Source: Methylobacillus gramineus (GTDB lineage: Bacteria > Pseudomonadota > Gammaproteobacteria > Burkholderiales > Methylophilaceae). Taken from it: 64,000 bases of DNA. Each line of letters opens with the position of its first letter. Within the stretch, counting starts at the first letter, position 1. Shown piece by piece: positions 28,334 to 38,202 of the stretch. The DNA lies in NCBI RefSeq assembly GCF_020532675.1, contig NZ_JAJAVE010000001.1, forward strand, positions 310,001-374,000, given 5' to 3'. Below the pieces are notes generated by a model. It ran no database searches. It was not told the origin of the DNA and saw nothing but the letters and a program-made list of their open reading frames with translations. Made by a program: the position numbers and the translations under genes.

Positions 28334-29722
28334 ATGAATGCCAAGCGAGATATCACGATGCGCGGTAGTGCGGCATTGTTGTTATTGCTCTCCCTGAGTG
28401 CTTGCACTAGTTTCAGTCGGGATGGTGGATTTGATGATGTCAAACAAGGCGTGGGCAAGCATCTCAAGCAGACATTGAGCTGGGAGCGGGATGGCAATTC
28501 GTCCGCTGAAACTGGTGAGCGTGTCAAAGAGTTGTTGGCGCAGCCATTGAGTGTGGATAATGCGGTACAACTGGCCTTGTTGAATAACAAAGGCCTGCAG
28601 GCCAGCTATGCCGAACTTGGGATTGCTGAGGCTGACCTGGTACAAGCGGGGCGTTTGCCCAATCCTCGCTTTTCCATGCTGTATGCGCGTAATGACGGGG
28701 ATTACAAGATAGAGCAGGCATTCACCATGAATGTCTTTGCTTTTATCACCATGCCTAAAGCCACAGAAATCGAGCGGCGTCGGTTTGAGCAAACCAAGCA
28801 AGCGGTCAGCCTAGCTGTGATCCAACGGGCGCAAGTAGTGCGTCGCGCCTGGGTTCATGCTGTCGCTGCCAATCAGGCAGTGAGCTATGCTGCACAGGTT
28901 CAGCAATCTGCGGAAGCTGCTGCGGAGCTTGCACGGAGAATGTATCAGCAAGGCAACTGGAGTAAGCTGGATCAGGCGCGTGAGCAGGGGTTTTATGCCG
29001 ATGCGGCGCTGGAGTATGCCAGAGCGCGTGAGCAGCAGGTGAATGCGCAAGAGGAACTGGCACGGTCATTAGGGCTGGCAGATAGAGCGCTTTTTACCTT
29101 GCCAGCCCACTTGCCGGATTTACCCAGCAATGAAGCCAGCCTGTTGCAGATAGAGAAAAATACCTTTGATCTGAGGTTAGATCTACAAGCCCAGCGCCTG
29201 GAAGTAGAAACCTTGGCTAAACGCCTGGGCCTGACAAAAACCACGCGCTTTATCAATGTGCTGGAGCTGGGTCCGGCGCGAGTGCTGGAAGGGCGGCGCG
29301 GAGACGCTTACAAGAATGGCGTGGAAGTCGCATTTGAATTGCCATTGTTTGATGCTGGCAATGCGCGGGTAGCGCGTGCTGAGGCGATGTATATGGAAGC
29401 CTTGAATCACACTGCACAGGTAGTGGTTGATGCACAGTCGGAAGTTCGTCAGGCCTATAACAGCTATGGGGTACGTTACGAGATTGCCAGGCATTATCGT
29501 GACGAGATTGTGCCCTTGCGTCATCGTATCCTGCAAGAAAATCAATTACGTTACAACGGCATGCTGGTCAGTGCATTTGATCTGTTGGCGGATGTCAGGA
29601 CACAAGTGGGTAGCGTCAATCAATATATAGCAGCACTGCGTGATTTCTGGCTGGCAGAGGCTGATCTGGAGTTGGCAACCGTAGGGCCGCTAGCGCTCGC
29701 TGTTGGCAATCGAAAGGAATAG
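28334..29722 (+). CDS. TolC-family outer-membrane efflux lipoprotein
   Basis: A 462-residue protein with lipobox LSAC at about residue 23. It has two TolC-type repeats of long helices and strands: SVDNAVQLALLNNKGLQASYAELGIAEADLVQAG starts the first, and the second ends with SAFDLLADVRTQVGSVNQYIAALRDFWLAEADLE. It would form a trimeric outer-membrane channel. No membrane-fusion protein or RND pump is encoded nearby. Its direct coupling (two-base gap) to the multicopper oxidase suggests a role in copper or cuprous-ion export with that enzyme. Confidence 0.85.
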   Translation: MNAKRDITMRGSAALLLLLSLSACTSFSRDGGFDDVKQGVGKHLKQTLSWERDGNSSAETGERVKELLAQPLSVDNAVQLALLNNKGLQASYAELGIAEADLVQAGRLPNPRFSMLYARNDGDYKIEQAFTMNVFAFITMPKATEIERRRFEQTKQAVSLAVIQRAQVVRRAWVHAVAANQAVSYAAQVQQSAEAAAELARRMYQQGNWSKLDQAREQGFYADAALEYARAREQQVNAQEELARSLGLADRALFTLPAHLPDLPSNEASLLQIEKNTFDLRLDLQAQRLEVETLAKRLGLTKTTRFINVLELGPARVLEGRRGDAYKNGVEVAFELPLFDAGNARVARAEAMYMEALNHTAQVVVDAQSEVRQAYNSYGVRYEIARHYRDEIVPLRHRILQENQLRYNGMLVSAFDLLADVRTQVGSVNQYIAALRDFWLAEADLELATVGPLALAVGNRKE

Positions 29723-29724
29723 GA

Positions 29725-31107
29725 ATGTTGAACAGGCGAGATTTCTTCAAGCTGGGAGGCGCAGCACTGGCTGCTGCCAGTGTGAGCAAGGTGGCCATGG
29801 CGGCTTTGCCTGAGATCGTCAGTGTAGAGCACGCGGACACGCAGTCTCCTTTGGTGCCACACAGTGGGCGCTCTTACAATCCAGTGGTTACCCTGAATGG
29901 CTGGACATTGCCCTGGCGCATGAACAATGGCGTGAAAGAGTTTCACTTGGTGGCGGAACCGGTGGTCCGTGAAGTTGCGCCGGGAATGCAAGCCCATCTC
30001 TGGGGCTATAACGGCCAGAGCCCTGGTCCCACGATAGAAGTAGTGCAGGGGGATCGTGTGCGTATTTATGTCACCAATCGCCTGCCAGAATCTACCAGTG
30101 TCCACTGGCATGGGCAGCGCTTGCCGAATGGCATGGATGGGATTAGTGGCTTGACCCAGCCTGCGATTGCACCAGGCAAGACTTTTGTTTATGAGTTTGA
30201 GGCCAAGCGTGCCGGGACGTTTATGTATCACCCACATGCAGATGAAATGGTGCAGATGGCTATGGGCATGATGGGTTTCTGGGTGACACATCCGAAAAAT
30301 CCTGAGCTGATGCGGGTAGATCGGGATTATGTATTGTTGATCAATGCGTATGACATTGCACCAGGTAGCTATACCCCCAAGGTGAGTACCATGCTGGAAC
30401 AGAATTTGTGGACTTTTAATAGCCGTGTGTTCCCAGGGATTGATTCTATGGTGGCAGCCAGGGGGGAGAAGGTGCGCATCAGAGTGGGAAATCTCAGTAT
30501 GACCAATCACCCCATACACCTGCATGGGCATGAGTTTGTGGTGACTGGGACTGATGGCGGCTGGACACCGCCAGCTTCGCGCTGGCCTGAAGTGACGACC
30601 GACATTGCTGTGGGGCAGATGCGCGCGATAGAGTTTACCGCCGATGAGCCGGGAGACTGGGCATTCCATTGCCACAAGAGTCACCACACCATGAATGCGA
30701 TGGGTCACGAAGTTCCCACCATGATAGGCGTGGATCAGCGCGACTTGGTAGATAAAATCACGGACTTGCTACCGGACTATATGCCTATGGGAGAAGCTGG
30801 CATGTCTGAAATGGGGGAAATGTCCATGCCCTTGCCGGAAAATACACTGCCCATGATGAGCGGCAATGGGCAGTTTGGCCCCATGGATATGGGTGGGATG
30901 TTTACTACAGTCAAGGTTCGCGATGGATTGAAAAAAGGAGACTATAAAGATCCTGGGCATTACAAGCACCCCAAGGGGACAGTGGCCTATGAGGTTGATA
31001 ATACGGGCTTGAGCGTCGACCGAGCGCCTGTTCATCATGAGTCGGGACAAGGAACAGAAGTTCATGATGTGCATGTCAGGAAGCCTGCTTCTCATGACCA
31101 TCATTGA
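29725..31107 (+). CDS. Multicopper oxidase (CopA/CueO-like)
   Basis: A 460-residue enzyme with a twin-arginine signal (NRRDFFKLGG, residues 3-12), indicating folded, copper-loaded export to the periplasm. Copper ligands are complete: HWHG (127-130), HPH (169-171), HPIHLHGH (262-269) and HCHKSHH (315-321). A Met-rich C-terminal segment (about 352-390) and a His-rich tail are typical of cuprous-ion oxidases. It would oxidise Cu(I) to less toxic Cu(II). Only two cupredoxin-like halves are obvious at this length, shorter than CueO. Confidence 0.9.
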   Translation: MLNRRDFFKLGGAALAAASVSKVAMAALPEIVSVEHADTQSPLVPHSGRSYNPVVTLNGWTLPWRMNNGVKEFHLVAEPVVREVAPGMQAHLWGYNGQSPGPTIEVVQGDRVRIYVTNRLPESTSVHWHGQRLPNGMDGISGLTQPAIAPGKTFVYEFEAKRAGTFMYHPHADEMVQMAMGMMGFWVTHPKNPELMRVDRDYVLLINAYDIAPGSYTPKVSTMLEQNLWTFNSRVFPGIDSMVAARGEKVRIRVGNLSMTNHPIHLHGHEFVVTGTDGGWTPPASRWPEVTTDIAVGQMRAIEFTADEPGDWAFHCHKSHHTMNAMGHEVPTMIGVDQRDLVDKITDLLPDYMPMGEAGMSEMGEMSMPLPENTLPMMSGNGQFGPMDMGGMFTTVKVRDGLKKGDYKDPGHYKHPKGTVAYEVDNTGLSVDRAPVHHESGQGTEVHDVHVRKPASHDHH

Positions 31108-31174
31108 ATCGAAGGGTCTTCTGGGCTAATGATTACATTTATTAAAAAAGAGGGTGGTATGTAATGCGTTATGT

Positions 31175-31205
31175 AATTAATACACCGCTGAGCGGTGTAT
31201 TAATT
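31175..31205. repeat. 15-bp inverted repeat overlapping the copZ-like stop codon
   Basis: Arms AATTAATACACCGCT/AGCGGTGTATTAATT are separated by one base (loop TGA after fraying). It lies between the convergent oxidase and chaperone genes with no T run. It is a likely shared transcription end or a protein-binding dyad. Confidence 0.65.
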
Positions 31206-31398
31206 ATTGCTCAGGCGTGTAGCCAGCTTCCGTGATGGCCTCCCTGAAAAGTGCTTGATCGGCGTTACTTTCTATACTGACGGTTTTGCTGGAGATATCT
31301 ACATTTACCTTGGCGTTGTTATCCACTTCTAGCGCGGCTTGGGTAATGGACTGCACACAGTGATTGCAACTAATGTCGTTCACCTTGAATACATACAT
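31204..31398 (-). CDS. Copper chaperone (HMA domain, CopZ-like)
   Basis: A 64-residue single-domain heavy-metal-associated protein. It has MYVFKVNDISCNHC with the metal site CxxC, and the beta-alpha-beta-beta-alpha-beta spacing is preserved. The start at 31398 is preferred (GGAG nine bases upstream); an ATG at 31443 would add 15 unconserved residues. It is divergent from the CopA-type ATPase gene and would deliver Cu(I) to it. Confidence 0.85.
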   Translation of the reverse strand: MYVFKVNDISCNHCVQSITQAALEVDNNAKVNVDISSKTVSIESNADQALFREAITEAGYTPEQ

Positions 31399-31544
31399 TG
31401 ACTTGGTCTCCATGAGGACTTGATTGGTGTGTAAGTATGACATGGTAAAGTCCAGCCTTGATCCTGCCGTTATTGCTATTTAGAGATTGTGCTTCAGTAT
31501 TGTATAAGCGCAATCATGATCGATTTGCCTGAAAAAGTGCTGCC

Positions 31545-33734
31545 ATGCCCGAACCGGATGTACATACACTTGATTTTGCCATCAGCGGCATGACCTGCGC
31601 TGCTTGTGCTGGACGTATAGAAAAAGCACTGCACAAACTGCCGGGTGTAAACGTGGCTTCGGTCAACCTCGCGACTGAACGTGCGCATGTAGAAGCCGCA
31701 AGCCCTGGACTGGCCGAGGCTGTCACGGCAGTAGTGGCCAAGCTGGGGTATGGTGCGCAATTGATTCATCCGGGAACCCGGCTGCCGGATATCAATGATG
31801 GTCAGGAAGGGTGGAAGGTCGTATGTGCTGCCTTGCTGACCGCGCCGTTAGTATTGCCCATGCTGGGTAGTATTTTTGGACAGCATTGGATGCTCCCAGG
31901 CTGGGTACAGGCCTTGCTGGCAACGCCTGTGCAGTTCTGGCTCGGAGCGCGATTTTACAGGTCGGGCTGGAAAGCCGCGGTAAATCTGTCCGGTAATATG
32001 GATTTGCTGGTGGCAATAGGCACTTCAGCCGCTTATGGTTTATCTCTCTATCTGCTATTTCGCCACCCTGAACATCTGTATTTTGAGGCATCCAGTGCCG
32101 TGATCACCCTGGTGATGCTGGGTAAATGGCTGGAAACCCGCGCCAGACGCCAAACTACTGAGGCAATACGCGCCCTTCAGGCATTACGTCCGGATACTGC
32201 CAGAGTCAGGCGTGATGGGCAGGAGCGGGATGTGCCCTTGGCTAACATCAAGGTGGGTGATGTGGTTGTGGTGCGTCCGGGCGAACGTATGCCTGTAGAT
32301 GGCAGGATTGTTGAGGGCATAAGTTATTTGGATGAGTCTCTACTGACCGGGGAAAGTGAGCCGGTCAAGAAATCCCTCAATGCGCGTGTCACGGGTGGAG
32401 CAGTCAATCTGGATGGCGTCTTGCTGGTGGAAACGCTGGCTGTTGGCACAGAAACCACATTGTCGCGGATTATCCGCATGGTGGAAGATGCACAGATTGC
32501 CAAGCCTGCCATTCAGCGGCTGGTGGATAAGGTCAGTGCGATATTTGTGCCTGTGGTGCTGGCGATATCCTTGTTTACCTTGTTGGGCTGGGGTTTCTAT
32601 AACGGGGCGTGGGATCAGGCTTTGCTCAATGCGGTTGCCGTGCTGGTGATTGCATGCCCATGTGCACTCGGGCTGGCAACGCCGACGGCGATGATGGCGG
32701 GTACTGGTGTGGCAGCGCGCTACGGTATTTTGATCAAGGATGCAGATGCACTAGAGTTGGCACATCGCATCAATTATGTCGCCTTCGACAAGACTGGAAC
32801 GCTTACTGAAGGTAGACCTGTGGTCACGGATGTATTGGTGGCAGGCACCGATGAAACAACGCTAATAAGCCTTGCGGCCTCCCTGGAAAGCGGGAGCCAT
32901 CACCCCCTGGCACAGGCTGTGCTTGATTATGCCAAACAACATGCCATCACTTTTGCGGCGGCTACCAATGCAAGGGGATTACCAGGTCGCGGACTGCAGG
33001 CCACCGTGGCAGGACGTACGGTATTCTTTGGTAATGTGCGCTGCATGCAGGACATTGGCGTTGAGATGGGGCTGCTGGATGTTCAGGCGCAAGGGTTACT
33101 GCAACAGGGACTCACCATTTCATGGCTGGCAGAGAAAGAACAGGGGCAGGCTAGATTGTTAGGTTTGTTGGCATTTGGAGATGAGATCAAGCCTCAGTCC
33201 AAAGCCGCCATCCAACACCTGCGCAAACTGGGGATTCACACTATATTGTTGACTGGGGATAACCCGGTCAGTGCACAGCGCGTGGCTCAGCAGCTTGGTA
33301 TGGATGAAGTACGTGCGGAACAGTTGCCGGAAAGCAAAGCCAGCGTCATCATGGCACTGCGCCAACAAGGCCATGTGGTGGCAATGGTAGGCGATGGCAT
33401 TAATGATGCGCCAGCACTGGCGTCTGCTGATATTAGCTTTGCGATGTCCAGCGGTACGGATGTGGCCATGCATACTTCAGCCGTAACCTTGATGCGTTCG
33501 GACCCATTGCTGGTGGCAGATACGATTTTGGTATCGCGGCGCACTTACAACAAGATCAGGCAGAATCTGTTCTGGGCATTTATCTACAATATGATCGGAA
33601 TTCCCCTAGCGGTCTTTGGCCAGCTCAGTCCGGTCATGGCGGGAGCCGCAATGGCACTTAGTTCCGTCAGTGTGGTATCGAATGCATTATTGTTGCGTCG
33701 TTGGCGCCCAAGTGCTGGGTCTTCACAGGAGTGA
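31545..33734 (+). CDS. copA: Copper-exporting P1B-type ATPase
   Basis: A 729-residue inner-membrane pump. It has one N-terminal HMA domain with GMTCAAC, eight predicted membrane helices and the metal site CPC (371-373). The phosphorylation motif is DKTGT (Asp415) and the hinge is GDGINDAP. It is Cu(I)-type by the CPC motif and C-terminal MxSS (ALSSVSV). It exports cytoplasmic copper to the periplasm, where the oxidase, His-rich proteins and TolC-like channel of this island would handle it. No CueR- or CopR-type regulator is visible in the window. Confidence 0.95.
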   Translation: MPEPDVHTLDFAISGMTCAACAGRIEKALHKLPGVNVASVNLATERAHVEAASPGLAEAVTAVVAKLGYGAQLIHPGTRLPDINDGQEGWKVVCAALLTAPLVLPMLGSIFGQHWMLPGWVQALLATPVQFWLGARFYRSGWKAAVNLSGNMDLLVAIGTSAAYGLSLYLLFRHPEHLYFEASSAVITLVMLGKWLETRARRQTTEAIRALQALRPDTARVRRDGQERDVPLANIKVGDVVVVRPGERMPVDGRIVEGISYLDESLLTGESEPVKKSLNARVTGGAVNLDGVLLVETLAVGTETTLSRIIRMVEDAQIAKPAIQRLVDKVSAIFVPVVLAISLFTLLGWGFYNGAWDQALLNAVAVLVIACPCALGLATPTAMMAGTGVAARYGILIKDADALELAHRINYVAFDKTGTLTEGRPVVTDVLVAGTDETTLISLAASLESGSHHPLAQAVLDYAKQHAITFAAATNARGLPGRGLQATVAGRTVFFGNVRCMQDIGVEMGLLDVQAQGLLQQGLTISWLAEKEQGQARLLGLLAFGDEIKPQSKAAIQHLRKLGIHTILLTGDNPVSAQRVAQQLGMDEVRAEQLPESKASVIMALRQQGHVVAMVGDGINDAPALASADISFAMSSGTDVAMHTSAVTLMRSDPLLVADTILVSRRTYNKIRQNLFWAFIYNMIGIPLAVFGQLSPVMAGAAMALSSVSVVSNALLLRRWRPSAGSSQE

Positions 33735-33929
33735 TAAATGCTTCAACAAATAATGATCAATCAAGTGATTGCAGGGTAGAATCTGCGGCCATGGAAATCA
33801 ATCATACGATGTCAGCTCACTACATCCAGCATGATCGTGTATTTGGTATGCAGTGCTATGGTGTATTTAATATCCAGGCCATGATGTGGGCCGGGATAGC
33901 GCATCGTGATCATCATAATCGGTGGGTTT

Positions 33930-35597
33930 ATGCGTGGATATCACCCAGGTTTCCATAAGCCCCTGAAGTGGGGCAGTCTGTGGTCGTGGCTGGTGCTGGC
34001 CTGGCTAGGCATGCATGCTTGTTTGTCTGTGGCTGAACCATCGGCGCTGGCAGGGCAATGGTATGAGGCGACAGGGAGTTCTTTCAACCAGGTGGCACAT
34101 GACAAAGACAACACGGGGCTCACTCCCGTTCTCCATCCGGCCAGCAGCGGTGGACACTTTCTTTATAAAGCCGATTTCGAGCTGCCCACCAGTGCGCATT
34201 ACGTCATTGATTTTAAAAGCTCCAGCGTCATAGGAAAATTCACCCACCGGATATATGACGCTCAAGGCAAGCTGCTGTCTACGCTACATGGTGGGATCCA
34301 GTCCCAAGAACCCAATCCTTATATATTGCGCCATGGCCGCGATATGATGTTGCCAGCTGGGCATTACCGGCTAGTCAGTGAGCTTGAATCCCCTTTTTTT
34401 CTTGCTCATCCTGAGCCCTATTTAGCTACGCTCAAGACTTATCAGCAGTCCATCAAGCCGGGTAATGCCATGGTGCTCTTATGTTATGGCGCCATGTTTA
34501 TTCTCATGATTTATTACTCGGCCTTGGGGTATGTGCGCAAGCAGGTGACGGACTATATGTACGCCCTGTTTATTTTTGGCAACCTGTTCTATAACGGCAT
34601 GGCCTTGCTGATATTGCCAGACCTGGTGGGAATACACTGGTTTTACCTGATCAGCTTTCCTATCCTGTTTTCAAATATTGCGTACATCTTGTTTGTGACT
34701 CACCTATTGGGAATCAACCAGCAAAAATACTCCATGCTCTATCGCGTGGGGCGCTGGATTATTTATGCCATGGTGATATTTATCCCCGTTTCCATACTAT
34801 GGCCGCATTGGTCATTGGAGTTTGATCGCTATGGTGTTGGCCTGATCATGTTATATGGGTTGATTGCTGGCATCAGGCGCGCATGGCGTGGCCATTTGAT
34901 TGCCAAGTATTACCTGGTGGCTGTAATGGCGTTCTTTGTCATCGGTTCTTATTCCATTTCGAATGCCCAGGTGCATGGTTCCAATACGATTTATATTGAG
35001 CACTTCGGCATGTTGGCAGTCACGGTGGAAATGGTATTGCTGGCCTTGGTGCTTGCACGCCAGTTTGCCCTGCTGCACCATGAAAAAGAGCATGCATTGA
35101 CTTTGTCTGAGCATCATCTGCAAATTGCGCATACCGATGCACTGACCAGTTTGCCCAATCGTTATGCGCTTGATCAGCAACTGGATATGTTGCCGCCAGA
35201 AGGGGTGCTGGTGTTTATTGATATCGATGGCCTGAAATTTTACAACGATAATTTTGGACATAAGCGTGGAGATGAGCTGCTGTGCGGTTTTTCCCAGGCA
35301 GTGCAGGAGGCCATGGGCGAGACGGGGGTTCTGCATAGAATTGGCGGTGACGAGTTTGCCATTACCAGCGCATCGGGTAATGTCAGCCAATTAGAGTCGC
35401 GCCTGCAGGCCGCGATGAAGGTGCTGCATACTCGAGGTTTCGAATTTTCCGGAATGAGCTATGGTATTGCCCATGCCATGGAAAGCCGGGATGGTAACGT
35501 ATTGAAATATCTTGCGGATACACGCATGTATGCCCATAAGCGCGAACGTCAGCGTGGCATGCCGCAATTTTCCAGAAAAATAACGACACAAACATAA
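33930..35597 (+). CDS. Diguanylate cyclase with 7TMR-DISM sensor
   Basis: A 555-residue protein. It has an N-terminal signal or anchor (about 12-35), a periplasmic 7TMR-DISM extracellular-type domain (about 40-175), seven membrane helices (about 185-375) and a coiled linker. A GGDEF domain ends the protein (from about 405), with GGDEF at 472-476 and no RxxD inhibitory site. It would make c-di-GMP in response to a periplasmic ligand. The ATG at 33930 is preferred over an in-frame GTG at 33906. The next gene, an unknown membrane protein, starts 26 bases after it and may be co-transcribed. Confidence 0.9.
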   Translation: MRGYHPGFHKPLKWGSLWSWLVLAWLGMHACLSVAEPSALAGQWYEATGSSFNQVAHDKDNTGLTPVLHPASSGGHFLYKADFELPTSAHYVIDFKSSSVIGKFTHRIYDAQGKLLSTLHGGIQSQEPNPYILRHGRDMMLPAGHYRLVSELESPFFLAHPEPYLATLKTYQQSIKPGNAMVLLCYGAMFILMIYYSALGYVRKQVTDYMYALFIFGNLFYNGMALLILPDLVGIHWFYLISFPILFSNIAYILFVTHLLGINQQKYSMLYRVGRWIIYAMVIFIPVSILWPHWSLEFDRYGVGLIMLYGLIAGIRRAWRGHLIAKYYLVAVMAFFVIGSYSISNAQVHGSNTIYIEHFGMLAVTVEMVLLALVLARQFALLHHEKEHALTLSEHHLQIAHTDALTSLPNRYALDQQLDMLPPEGVLVFIDIDGLKFYNDNFGHKRGDELLCGFSQAVQEAMGETGVLHRIGGDEFAITSASGNVSQLESRLQAAMKVLHTRGFEFSGMSYGIAHAMESRDGNVLKYLADTRMYAHKRERQRGMPQFSRKITTQT

Positions 35598-35622
35598 CTT
35601 TTTTAACCAGGGGAGATTTAAG

Positions 35623-36768
35623 ATGAAGAAGTGGCCTTTGCTGTGGCCAGTGCTATTATGCCTGGCTTTACCTTTGATTGCGGCGTGGTTTGCCTATCCC
35701 GATACTCACCTGCCGCCCGGCTTCGGTGTGTTCCCACCTGATTATGTTTCCGATATGCCCGGCTTCAACCTGCTGGTGTTCACCCTGGTGGGGCTGGTCG
35801 AGATCGCATTTGCTATTTTCCTGTTGTTCCCGACCTGGTTTGGTTTCAAACAGGTGAGTCCTGGCCCGGCACCCAGCAAGCTGTCATTCCCTATCTGGTT
35901 CTGGATAGGCGCCGTATTCATGCTGTTCTTCTGGTGGCTGATGTGGACACGCATCACGCCGTTCGGTGATCTGGTCTACTATGCGTTCAGCCCAATGTGG
36001 TGGGGCTTCATTCTGGTGCTGGATGGCTTGGTTTATCGTCGGAACAATGGGATTTCGCTGGTGTCCAGCAAGCCCAAAACGTTTGCCATCAGTGCCTTGG
36101 TCTCGGTATTTGGCTGGCTGTTCTTCGAGTATTACGATTACTTCGTACTCGGCAACTGGTACTACCCCAATACGCATATTCCCGGCCTGTCGCACGAGTT
36201 GATCGTCGCTCTGTTCCTGATTGCCTACACCACAGTCTGGCCTGCGATCTTTGAGTGGTACACACTGCTCAAGACCTGCCCCAAGCTCTCTGTACGCTAC
36301 AGTCAGGGGCCCAAGCTGGCATTGCCATCCAATTTGTTGATCTTGGGTGGTTTTGCGCTGATCTTCCTGATGACATTCCTGCCTTATCCGCTGTTCTGGG
36401 TGGTGTGGGTAGGCCCGATGATGGTCGTGTCTGGCGTGCTGATTCGCCTCAATATCTGGAACCCCTTCAGTGCCTTGGCTCAAGGTAATTGGGCACCCAT
36501 GATATTGGTGGCACTGGCCTCGTTATTTAATGGCTTCTTCTGGGAGGTCTGGAATTACGGTAGTGCTCATCCGATGCCGGAGCTGGCAACTAACCCTAAC
36601 TACTGGATCTACAACATCCCGTATGTCAATGTGATCCATATTTTCGCCGAAATGCCGATAGAAGGTTTCTTTGGGTACCTGCCGTTCGGGGTGCTGGTCT
36701 GGGTGGTCTTTATCTGGGCGGGAAATCTTCTCGGTTTCGATACCAGTATAGACCTGGATCAAAAGTAG
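35623..36768 (+). CDS. Polytopic membrane protein of unknown function
   Basis: A 381-residue protein with about ten hydrophobic helices and many conserved-looking Trp, Tyr and Pro residues: PDTHLPPGFGVFPP near the N-terminus, FFEYYDYFVLGNWYYPNTHIPG mid-protein, FNGFFWEVWNYGS and EMPIEGFFGYLPFG near the end. The repeated EYYD/NWYY and EVWNYG/EMPIEGFFGYLP arrangement suggests two related halves. A strong ribosome site (AGGGGAG region) precedes the ATG. It is probably in an operon with the diguanylate cyclase. I do not recognise the family. Confidence 0.75.
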   Translation: MKKWPLLWPVLLCLALPLIAAWFAYPDTHLPPGFGVFPPDYVSDMPGFNLLVFTLVGLVEIAFAIFLLFPTWFGFKQVSPGPAPSKLSFPIWFWIGAVFMLFFWWLMWTRITPFGDLVYYAFSPMWWGFILVLDGLVYRRNNGISLVSSKPKTFAISALVSVFGWLFFEYYDYFVLGNWYYPNTHIPGLSHELIVALFLIAYTTVWPAIFEWYTLLKTCPKLSVRYSQGPKLALPSNLLILGGFALIFLMTFLPYPLFWVVWVGPMMVVSGVLIRLNIWNPFSALAQGNWAPMILVALASLFNGFFWEVWNYGSAHPMPELATNPNYWIYNIPYVNVIHIFAEMPIEGFFGYLPFGVLVWVVFIWAGNLLGFDTSIDLDQK

Positions 36769-36788
36769 TAGCGTAATCATCAGGAAGT

Positions 36789-36816
36789 AAAAAGGCCGGC
36801 GGATGCCGGCCTTTTT
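36789..36816. terminator. Bidirectional terminator
   Basis: A 12-bp stem AAAAAGGCCGGC/GCCGGCCTTTTT with a GGAT loop lies between convergent genes. Confidence 0.94.
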
Positions 36817-36837
36817 ATGTGTGAAATCAATTTACCT

Positions 36838-38112
36838 TTATTGCCACTGGCGGCTGAGCATGAAATGCAGGAATAAAGCCTCATTCCTTAGTTGGGCATT
36901 GCCAAAGGGCAGTTCGGGGTTGTTATAGTTGACCTTGACCACAGGCGAGTATTCAAACCCGCCGGTGAAGGTCCATTCCGGACTGAATTTATAAGCTGCC
37001 CCTGCCGTGTAATGATGTTCGAGTATGCCTGCAATGAACGGTGTGGTTGTCGCCCGAGGAATCGGGTTCTTTCCGTAGTTGTAGCCCGCATATAGCGTTG
37101 TTTTGTCATTGAGCTCATATGCCAGGCCCATTGCGATCACGACCTGGTTGTGCCAATCCAGGCGATTGATATTTGACAGTTGTTGTGGGACAAAAGCACT
37201 ATCTGGATTCTTGGCGCTTAGGGTGGTCGCTTTCAAAGCATCTGCCCAGTTAATCCAGTTAATCTTCACCGCCAGGAGCCAGTCAGTGTCAGGCTTCCAC
37301 GCCAAACCGACTGCTACTTCCCGTGGCGTGGCAAACCCTTCCAGCTTTGCATCATCGTAATGGACGGTTTGTGGGCCAATGTTAAGTGCAAACGTTCCAC
37401 CAGTCAGTGGCAGCTTGGTTTTTTCTGTGTAAGCTGCGCCAAATGTAAGCGTGGGGCTGAGTTTGTATTGCAGGCCCAACTTGAAATTGGGGCGTATGCC
37501 ATCTACATCCGCAATTTTGACACCGCTTGTGGTACTAGGCGTGTCACGATAGAGCGATTGCTGGAGGCTGGCGTAAGTAAGGCCAATGGTTGCGCCCAAT
37601 GACAGATTGTCTGTTACCTGGCAGCCCATGCCCATGGCAATCTTGGCGATACCGAATTTTGCAGAAAAATTATCCTGGGTGCCCGATGAGGTATTGATGT
37701 TGCGGAACACACCACCAGCTCCCCCTTGCACAAAGGTTCCAATACCCGCAGTACATGGCAGGTCATTCAGTGACTGAGCGTAACTACCTCCTGCCAGAGG
37801 AGTGTAACGGTTGGATGCATGGACATCGTTACCATATTGGTCTTCGTGGGAGAGATCCAATGTGCGCAGCAAGCTACCGAAGCCATTGAATACCTTGCCG
37901 TGAATTTGCGCCAGGCCTGCCGGGTTGGTGTTGATCGCAGATGAATCACGGGCAACTGCCACGTCGGCCCCGCCCATTAACAGGGATTCACCGCCGAAAC
38001 CAATCAGGTTGAAGCCATTGGTGGCATGCGCAGGTAGCGCCAGGCTGAGTAACAAGGTTGCCGCTCCCCGGCCTGCTTGTTGCGCTGTCAGGCGCATGAG
38101 TCTGGTAGTCAT
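36838..38112 (-). CDS. FadL/TodX-family outer-membrane transporter
   Basis: A 424-residue outer-membrane beta barrel. The signal peptide (about 1-30) ends PAHA. The mature N-terminus TNGFNLIGFGGESLLMGGADVA and the NPAGLA motif (in the hatch) are FadL hallmarks. It ends in aromatic RQWQ. It would take up hydrophobic substrates such as long-chain fatty acids or aromatics; the substrate is unknown. It is divergent from ygiQ. Confidence 0.9.
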   Translation of the reverse strand: MTTRLMRLTAQQAGRGAATLLLSLALPAHATNGFNLIGFGGESLLMGGADVAVARDSSAINTNPAGLAQIHGKVFNGFGSLLRTLDLSHEDQYGNDVHASNRYTPLAGGSYAQSLNDLPCTAGIGTFVQGGAGGVFRNINTSSGTQDNFSAKFGIAKIAMGMGCQVTDNLSLGATIGLTYASLQQSLYRDTPSTTSGVKIADVDGIRPNFKLGLQYKLSPTLTFGAAYTEKTKLPLTGGTFALNIGPQTVHYDDAKLEGFATPREVAVGLAWKPDTDWLLAVKINWINWADALKATTLSAKNPDSAFVPQQLSNINRLDWHNQVVIAMGLAYELNDKTTLYAGYNYGKNPIPRATTTPFIAGILEHHYTAGAAYKFSPEWTFTGGFEYSPVVKVNYNNPELPFGNAQLRNEALFLHFMLSRQWQ

Positions 38113-38202
38113 TGAGTAATTGCCTGATTTATCAATTGATTTTAGAAATTTTTACTGTACTTTTATCATAGGGCTGGCATTCCAAGGTAAAATGCACCCC
38201 CT

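Noticed and set aside
31444-31544. Possible MerR/CueR-type promoter between the chaperone and CopA genes
   Set aside because: A TTGCTA-N19-TATTGT pair is present but no CueR-like dyad lies in the spacer.
33701-33958. 85-codon frame overlapping the end of copA and the start of the cyclase gene
   Set aside because: It overlaps two well-supported genes in another frame and has no family features.
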